Shown piece after piece: positions 5,979 through 9,547 of a stretch of 9,547 bases of DNA. How positions within the stretch are numbered: position 1 is the first letter of the stretch; the number at the start of each line of letters is the position of its first letter. Under the pieces are notes generated by a model. It made no database searches. It was given only the letters and a program-made list of their open reading frames with translations, and was not told where the DNA came from. Source of the stretch: Nanobdellota archaeon (GTDB lineage: Archaea; Nanobdellota; Nanobdellia; Woesearchaeales; GW2011-AR15). Position numbers and translations under genes: made by a program. Location: NCBI GenBank assembly GCA_013335235.1, contig JAAXVZ010000032.1:1-9547 (forward strand). The letters are read 5' to 3'.

Positions 5979-6170
5979 TGCTCTCAGCTTTACAAAAGCT
6001 GAGAAGCAAAGTGAGAGGCATAAAGCCCCTCTGGACGAAGTGGGTTCCCAAGCTCGCAAGCGCGGTTACCCGACGAGTCCATTCCATCTTTTTGCAAAAA
6101 AGCTGGACCAAAAAGCTGGTGGGCATAAAGCCCACCGTGGATGATTCGGAATAGACTCATCCTAATTGTT
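5966..6170 (+). repeat. Diverged tandem repeat (~104 nt, two units) between the tRNAs, starting in the tRNA-Ala tail
   Basis: CCCGACGAGTCCA occurs at 5966-5978 (the tRNA-Ala 3' end) and again, identical, at 6069-6081. Each copy is followed by a T-rich/A-rich stretch ending in AAAAGCTG, then GGCATAAAGCC (6017-6027 and 6122-6132), then TGGAYGA. The offsets are 103 and 105 nt. Unit 1 has hairpins CTCAGCTTT/AAAGCTGAG (5983-5991 with 5995-6003), an imperfect AGAGGC-ATAAA-GCCCCTCT (6014-6032), and TGGAC...GTCCA (6032-6081). Unit 2 has the perfect GGTGGGC-ATAAA-GCCCACC (6118-6136) and GGATGA...TCATCC (6139-6162). The stems differ in sequence while loop and order are kept. Function is not known. Confidence 0.65.
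6118..6136 (+). other. Perfect 7-bp hairpin with ATAAA loop
   Basis: GGTGGGC and GCCCACC flank a 5-nt ATAAA loop. The equivalent hairpin of the first repeat unit (6014-6032) keeps the GC-ATAAA-GC core but has a different outer stem (AGAGG/CCTCT). It lacks a following T tract, so it is not a simple terminator. Confidence 0.6.
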
Positions 6171-6175
6171 GAAAC

Positions 6176-6294
6176 GCCTCCGTAGCATAGTCGCTATTGC
6201 GTGCGCTTGGTATCGAAAACCGCGGATTTTCGAATATGGAAATCTGCGATTTCCAATAAGCGCAAGGTCGTGGGTTCAAATCTCATCGGAGGCT
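6176..6294 (+). tRNA. tRNA-Thr (anticodon GGT) with intron
   Basis: The acceptor is GCCTCCG/CGGAGGC with T73, which fits archaeal threonine identity (G1-C72, C2-G71). The anticodon stem TGCGC/GCGCA (6202-6206, 6260-6264) closes the spliced loop TTGGTAA with anticodon GGT at 6209-6211. The T arm is GTGGG-TTCAAAT-CTCAT (two G-T pairs) and no CCA is encoded. The mature length is 73 nt. Oddities: the D loop reads AGTCGCTA, with a single G where the conserved G18-G19 pair should be, and the D stem has a T-T pair. The gene may still be functional, but loss of a G at 18 would weaken the D-loop/T-loop contact. It ends in a T tract and has no promoter of its own that I can see. Confidence 0.83.
6213..6258 (+). 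other. tRNA-Thr intron (46 nt) at canonical position 37/38
   Basis: The exon-intron boundary shows TTGG (6207-6210) pairing with CCAA (6253-6256), a 4-bp helix flanked by the 3-nt bulges TAT (6211-6213) and TAA (6257-6259). This is the bulge-helix-bulge substrate of the archaeal splicing endonuclease. Cutting after the second bulge base on each side leaves the loop TTGGTAA. Inside the intron, CGAAAA/TTTTCG and TGGAAATC/GATTTCCA could form two local hairpins, the second of which competes with the CCAA pairing. A GCGGATTT/AAATCTGC stem is the alternative. Confidence 0.8.
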
Positions 6295-6305
6295 TTCTTT
6301 TTTTT
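6294..6305 (+). terminator. T-tract terminator after tRNA-Thr
   Basis: TTTCTTTTTTTT starts at the discriminator base of tRNA-Thr. Oligo-T tracts on the coding strand suffice for archaeal RNA polymerase termination. It is the first such tract after tRNA-Ala, consistent with one tRNA-spacer-tRNA transcript. Confidence 0.6.
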
Positions 6306-6393
6306 AAAATGATTTTCTGTATTATCTGATTCAATGTTAAGTTGACTTGTTTTCGTAAATAAATTACCATTTATTAGTAGTAAAAATAACAAT

Positions 6394-6403
6394 CTTTATA
6401 TAC
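6394..6403 (+). promoter_or_regulatory. TATA box of the unrecognised gene at 6427
   Basis: CTTTATATAC is centred about 28 nt before the ATG at 6427, and no Shine-Dalgarno lies between. It predicts a leaderless or nearly leaderless mRNA, and favours the ATG over the TTG one codon upstream. The 6306-6393 stretch before it is AT-rich and otherwise featureless apart from a TCAATGTTAAGTTGA motif at 6331-6345. Confidence 0.6.
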
Positions 6404-6426
6404 TTTGGTTTCTTTTTTTTCATTTG

Positions 6427-7230
6427 ATGCACACGTCGATTAATTCCTGGAAGAAAGCAGTCATTGACAGAGAGGCAGAGCTGCTTTCTAATCTTCTCAA
6501 AGAGAATGACATCCATTATAATGAATTAGATATCAAGAGGATCAAAGTAGGGATAAGGCTGGACCTGGAATATTCTCTGCAGTGCGATATCCCTGAGGAT
6601 AAGCTTGATGATGTGGCAGATATCCCAATTGAAGAGGCATTGCAGTTCGTCTTATATTACCATGATAATTTTGAAGGCTTCATAAAACATGACGGTTTTC
6701 CATCCTACAAGATGAGCCCTGAAAAATCCCCTTTCCTGTTCACCTCAAGAGAAGCAGAAGTGAGAGGCGCCGGTGTCTATTGGAATCCGGGTGATGGCAC
6801 AAGGTACGAGCTTTACATGATACCAAGCGTGCAGAACAAGACCCTGGTATTCAATAGGGTCGATAAATATGCTCAGACACGCTATTACTCCAAAAGTTTT
6901 TCTGCTAGCACTATCCTTCCGCCGGATGCCGCCCAGGTAACTCTTGAAAATGCGATTGTTCCTGAAGGTTTTGTTCCATTGGATTTGTATTCAGAAGAGC
7001 GTGTTGAGCCGAGTGAAGAGGACATCCTAAGATTCAAAGAAGAAATCGTCAAGAAGAACCTGTTGACTGCAGAAGAGGCGGATCTTTTCATGCGTGCTGG
7101 AAAGAACCGATTCATCATAGATGCGGACTTCTCACCGGATTCCCCGACCTCAACTATCATAACGGGATTATCCCTTGGCATGCTGCTTTATTCGATGTTC
7201 CAATCATTCTATCATATCGTCAACAGATGA
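6427..7230 (+). CDS. Hypothetical protein with C-terminal hydrophobic tail
   Basis: I do not recognise a family in this 267-residue protein. Residues 1-75 look helical and charged (REAELLSNLLKENDI). Residues 75-180 are rich in aromatic residues and Gly/Pro (YYHDNFEGF, GAGVYWNPGDGTRYELYM) and look like a mixed alpha/beta domain. Residues 190-235 are acidic and helical (EEDILRFKEEIVKKN). The last 26 residues (about 242-267) are hydrophobic, starting STIITGLSLGMLLYSMF and ending with a basic residue, as in tail-anchored proteins or a membrane-binding helix. It may therefore sit on the inner face of the membrane (inference). It has its own TATA box. The 54-nt gap to the adenylate kinase gene contains that gene's own promoter, so they are not a strict operon. 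Confidence 0.7.
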   Translation: MHTSINSWKKAVIDREAELLSNLLKENDIHYNELDIKRIKVGIRLDLEYSLQCDIPEDKLDDVADIPIEEALQFVLYYHDNFEGFIKHDGFPSYKMSPEKSPFLFTSREAEVRGAGVYWNPGDGTRYELYMIPSVQNKTLVFNRVDKYAQTRYYSKSFSASTILPPDAAQVTLENAIVPEGFVPLDLYSEERVEPSEEDILRFKEEIVKKNLLTAEEADLFMRAGKNRFIIDADFSPDSPTSTIITGLSLGMLLYSMFQSFYHIVNR

Positions 7231-7251
7231 GGGCATTGAAATAAGAGAATC

Positions 7252-7263
7252 ATTTTTATATAA
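7252..7263 (+). promoter_or_regulatory. TATA box of the adenylate kinase gene
   Basis: ATTTTTATATAA lies 22-27 nt before the ATG at 7285 with no Shine-Dalgarno between, so a leaderless mRNA starting near 7285 is expected. The out-of-frame ATG at 7265 would be upstream of the transcript start. Confidence 0.65.
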
Positions 7264-7284
7264 CATGAACTTTTTTTCGCAAGC

Positions 7285-7917
7285 ATGTACATTGTCATGT
7301 TCGGTCCGCCCGGATGCGGGAAAGGTACACAAGCTGAGATTCTGCACGTCAAATATAACATACCTGCTATCTCTACAGGAGATTTATTTAGGTGGCATAT
7401 AAAAAACCAGACAGAATTAGGGAAAGCAGTGAAGTGCTATCTTGATAAAGGGGAGCTTGTACCGGACGAAGTGACACTGAATATAGTTGATGAAAGGATA
7501 TCAAGGGAGGACTGCCTCGAAAATGGCGGCCTTTTTGACGGAATCCCAAGAACCGTCTACCAGGCAAGTAGGCTGGATGAGCTGTTGGGGAAAAGGGACC
7601 TGAAGATAAGCAGCTGCCTCAACATCTGCGTACCTGATGAAAGTATTGTCACAAGGCTGGCTGACAGGGTGATAGGATCGGACGGCAAAACATATAACCT
7701 TGTGACCAACCCGCCTCCGGGAGGGATGAGCTTTTCAAGAAGATCAGATGATGAGCCAGAAACAGTCAGGAACAGGCTTAGGCTCTATCATGAGATGACC
7801 CATCCGCTTGTCGAATATTATGCAAGAAAAGGGATCATGCATACTGTGGATGGCGACCGGCCTATTGAAATTGTTTCAGTTGAATTAATGGGGTTAATTG
7901 ATTTGCTGGCCAATTAA
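7285..7917 (+). CDS. adk: Adenylate kinase (short-LID form)
   Basis: This enzyme catalyses ATP + AMP = 2 ADP in the cytoplasm. The 210-residue protein is of the bacterial/eukaryotic P-loop type, not the archaeal AdkA type. The P-loop GPPGCGKGT (7-15), STGDLFR (30-36, AMP site), DGIPRTVYQA (85-94, normally DGFPRT) and RRSDDEPETVRNRLRLY (152-168, with the LID arginines) are all present. The LID itself (about 128-151, GSDGKTYNLVTNPPPGG) keeps the TY...NPP landmarks but is about ten residues shorter than usual. It lacks the four-cysteine zinc site. Adenylate kinase is more likely than UMP/CMP kinase because of the NPP-containing LID and QA after PRT. It is monocistronic, with its own promoter. 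Confidence 0.9.
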   Translation: MYIVMFGPPGCGKGTQAEILHVKYNIPAISTGDLFRWHIKNQTELGKAVKCYLDKGELVPDEVTLNIVDERISREDCLENGGLFDGIPRTVYQASRLDELLGKRDLKISSCLNICVPDESIVTRLADRVIGSDGKTYNLVTNPPPGGMSFSRRSDDEPETVRNRLRLYHEMTHPLVEYYARKGIMHTVDGDRPIEIVSVELMGLIDLLAN

Positions 7918-8046
7918 ATCTTTCTATTATTCCTGGGCTTAGAATTATGGTGCAGCTGCAGGCCTATCCATGTCTTTTGTCTGCTACAGCATACAGGCAG
8001 TCAGGTCCAGGAGCATTCTTTAACTATTTGATTTAATCCCCTTAAC

Positions 8047-8068
8047 TTTTCAGTTTACCGACTGAAAA
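8047..8068. repeat. Inverted repeat TTTTCAGT/ACTGAAAA
   Basis: An 8-bp perfect inverted repeat with a 6-nt TTACCG loop lies 130 nt after the adenylate kinase stop and 200 nt before the next ATG. It could be an RNA hairpin in the adk 3' tail or a DNA operator. No T tract follows it, so it is not a clear terminator. Confidence 0.45.
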
Positions 8069-8216
8069 ATCGTTCAGGTTATCATCCTAACGCAAAAAAA
8101 CCATGATAATACTTGGTCAGTGGTATGTGAGTATGATAATTAATATAGTTGCAAATGTTATCATGCTTTCAAGTTCATTAAACCAAATGGTTGATTATTG
8201 CTATACATTTAAGTGA

Positions 8217-8233
8217 TAATTACTACGTAATTA
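8217..8233. promoter_or_regulatory. Candidate operator TAATTAC-TAC-GTAATTA before the surface-protein promoter
   Basis: A perfect 7-bp inverted repeat with a 3-nt spacer ends 7 bp before the TATA box at 8241. It overlaps where TFB would contact the BRE and the bases upstream, a typical position for an archaeal repressor or activator site. The binding protein is unknown. Confidence 0.4.
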
Positions 8234-8240
8234 CGAAAGA

Positions 8241-8248
8241 TTTATAAT
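8241..8248 (+). promoter_or_regulatory. TATA box of the surface-protein gene
   Basis: TTTATAAT is centred about 26 nt before the ATG at 8271, and no Shine-Dalgarno lies between, so a leaderless mRNA is predicted. Confidence 0.6.
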
Positions 8249-8270
8249 AAAAAGCTTCTTAATTCCACAT

Positions 8271-9547
8271 ATGGCAGCCAACTACGCATCCGCACTCCCA
8301 CAAGCAACACCTGACGGGCAACCTATAAGGTATATCTCGCCTTCCACTCCTATCAAGACCTTGGTCCAGAGGGTCCAGCATGGCAGCCCCTCCTATGACG
8401 GCTCTTTTTTGACAGAGGGCGATTATGCATCGCTTATCAAGGCAGTGTTTGACCAGCCAAAAGAATTGGCAAGGTATGGACTTGATGTCAAGAACCCAGC
8501 ATTCCTGGCAGCATTCCCTGAGATCCAGGCGATGACAGGAAAGCACCTCACTGAAGAGGATGTGATGCGATCTTTTTATTCAAGGCAGGATGGCGCAGGT
8601 GCACTTTATGCGACATATGAAGGTGCGCTGAAGAATTTCAAGAAAGGCATCATGCCGGACTCGACTCTTGAATTGACTGCACTCTATCTGGTGCAGACAA
8701 TATATGATAATCTGGATGCTGTGAGGCAACACAAGGGAGACAAAGCATTATCTAATAAGCAGTGGGAGTTCTATAACGCGGCAAGGAACCTCGTTAGCAA
8801 TATCGGTGCGGACTATGTGATGTTCCCAGAAGGCGAGCAATACACCCAGGCAGGTGTCATGGAAACACTAAGGGCGCTGATGACTGCTGAAGGCAGGCAG
8901 GCAATTTGGAATGACATCAAGCCTAAAGGAAGAAACAGGAGCAGGCCAGCCCAGGACAGCTGGTCTGGCGGTGACCTAGGGTTATCTTTCCCTGGCGGGC
9001 TTGAACTGATTGCAGCAGGCGCAGACGGATACGAGCATCCTGGGCCATATCTCATGAGCGTCGGCCAGCAAGCCGGGCATCTTCCGGGTGTCAGCCCAAA
9101 GCGCGGAGGGCAAAGATATAGTGCCCTGGCAGTAGGCCTTGCAATAGGCACAGCTGTTTTCATAGTCATAGGCTCGGCGATATATCTTGTGGCACAGTCA
9201 GGAGCTGCGCCAAGCGCACCGCAGCCGACATTTGTCCCTCCTGACCAGCAGACTAATGGTTCTGGAGCTGGCTCGGCAACGCAATTGCCTGCAGCCACAG
9301 CGACACACACACCGCTCCCAGCGACACAGACTTCAGTTCCTCCGACAAGTACAACGATACCTGCGACACCGACTCCAGGTTATGTAGACAGCGGGATAAA
9401 TTTCTGGCTTCCTGCGCTCCAGCTAAAATGCGACGTAGGCACGATAGGAAACAATACCTATATGCAGGTCCTCCCGGATACTTGCTCTTACCCTGATGCC
9501 AGCGGAACTATGCACACAGGCCAGAGCATGCCTTCACTGTTCAACAG
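8271..9547 (+). CDS. Single-pass membrane protein with Pro/Thr-rich external stalk (C-terminus beyond window)
   Basis: From the ATG at 8271, 425 codons run open to the right edge. Residues 1-280 form a soluble, mainly helical domain of no family I recognise (segments such as DYASLIKAVFDQPKELARYG and LELTALYLVQTIYDNLDAV). A basic KRGGQR (277-282) precedes one hydrophobic segment (about 284-308), so by the positive-inside rule the N-terminal domain is cytoplasmic. Residues 309-366 are rich in Pro, Thr, Ser and Ala, including repeated PATxT-like stretches, typical of a flexible and probably glycosylated stalk. After it begins an external domain with Cys at about 387 and 403 that could form a disulfide. 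There is no N-terminal signal peptide. The call as membrane/surface protein is firm, the role unknown. Confidence 0.75.
   Translation, partial: MAANYASALPQATPDGQPIRYISPSTPIKTLVQRVQHGSPSYDGSFLTEGDYASLIKAVFDQPKELARYGLDVKNPAFLAAFPEIQAMTGKHLTEEDVMRSFYSRQDGAGALYATYEGALKNFKKGIMPDSTLELTALYLVQTIYDNLDAVRQHKGDKALSNKQWEFYNAARNLVSNIGADYVMFPEGEQYTQAGVMETLRALMTAEGRQAIWNDIKPKGRNRSRPAQDSWSGGDLGLSFPGGLELIAAGADGYEHPGPYLMSVGQQAGHLPGVSPKRGGQRYSALAVGLAIGTAVFIVIGSAIYLVAQSGAAPSAPQPTFVPPDQQTNGSGAGSATQLPAATATHTPLPATQTSVPPTSTTIPATPTPGYVDSGINFWLPALQLKCDVGTIGNNTYMQVLPDTCSYPDASGTMHTGQSMPSLFN

Larger units (their letters stand above)
7918..8240. other. AT-rich intergenic region with several inverted repeats, no gene seen
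   Basis: No convincing reading frame, tRNA or SD site lies here. It holds TTTTCAGT-N6-ACTGAAAA (8047-8068). It also holds four TTATCAT/ATGATAA copies (8079-8085, 8103-8109, 8133-8139, 8158-8164), a further GTGATAAT at 8213-8220, and AACCA-AA-TGGTT (8181-8192). TAATTAC-TAC-GTAATTA (8217-8233) stands immediately before the next gene's TATA box. The density of palindromes suggests a complex control region for the downstream surface protein. Confidence 0.5.

Noticed and set aside
5875..6135. 86-codon reading frame on the - strand across tRNA-Ala and the spacer
   Set aside because: It is antisense to a well-folded tRNA and a repeat, has no ribosome site or family match, and reads like the usual false frame over a tRNA.
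6032..6162. Box C/D sRNA in the tRNA spacer
   Set aside because: GGATGA and CTGA-like strings occur, but no RTGATGA...CTGA set in the required order and spacing could be assembled.
5966..6170. CRISPR array
   Set aside because: Only two diverged units, no uniform short repeats with unique spacers, and no cas genes.
8047..8068. Intrinsic terminator of adk
   Set aside because: The hairpin is 130 nt past the stop and no T tract follows, so it does not fit either bacterial or archaeal termination signals.
8813..9310. 165-codon - strand frame opposite the surface-protein gene
   Set aside because: It lies wholly inside a longer + strand frame with a promoter, membrane segment and stalk, and has no start signals of its own.

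Overview
The window reads as a piece of an archaeal chromosome, most likely from the DPANN side (Woesearchaeota/Pacearchaeota-like). The archaeal evidence is direct. Almost every + strand gene has a TATA box about 23-28 nt before its ATG and no Shine-Dalgarno sequence (leaderless mRNAs). A tRNA-Thr carries an intron at the canonical 37/38 position, with a bulge-helix-bulge-type junction. Neither tRNA encodes CCA. The lineage assignment itself is inference. The chaperones, by contrast, are bacterial in type (GroEL/GroES, GrpE, HtpX), as in mesophilic archaea that acquired them by transfer.

Region 1 (1-3663, - strand) is a proteostasis operon, transcribed right to left: hsp20, htpX, groES, groEL, grpE. 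GrpE runs off the left edge, so dnaK/dnaJ may lie beyond it (inference). Unlike the + strand genes, these genes use Shine-Dalgarno sites. The sites argue for later starts than the longest ORF for htpX (3174) and groEL (2033). The hsp20 promoter at 3664-3760 has a palindromic TATA box and, just upstream, a cluster of alternating GTTGA/TCAAC half-sites that looks like a heat-shock operator.

Region 2 (3821-5866, + strand) holds three independently promoted genes: a methyltransferase-like protein, a winged-helix regulator that is a plausible controller of the neighbouring heat-shock operon, and an AviRa-like rRNA methyltransferase.

Region 3 (5870-6305) holds tRNA-Ala(GGC), a roughly 200-nt structured spacer, and intron-containing tRNA-Thr(GGT), ending in a T tract. 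The spacer is a diverged tandem repeat of about 104 nt. It carries a second copy of the tRNA-Ala 3' end and hairpins whose stems differ while the ATAAA loop is kept. This is the least explained part of the window.

Region 4 (6394-9547, + strand) holds an unrecognised protein with a C-terminal hydrophobic tail, an adenylate kinase with a shortened LID, a 350-bp AT-rich intergenic region dense in inverted repeats, and the first 425 codons of a single-pass surface protein with a Pro/Thr-rich stalk. I see no CRISPR array, transposase or phage gene. The best candidates for undescribed biology are the tRNA-linked tandem hairpin repeat, the hsp20 operator with its possible regulator, and the inverted-repeat-rich promoter of the surface protein.
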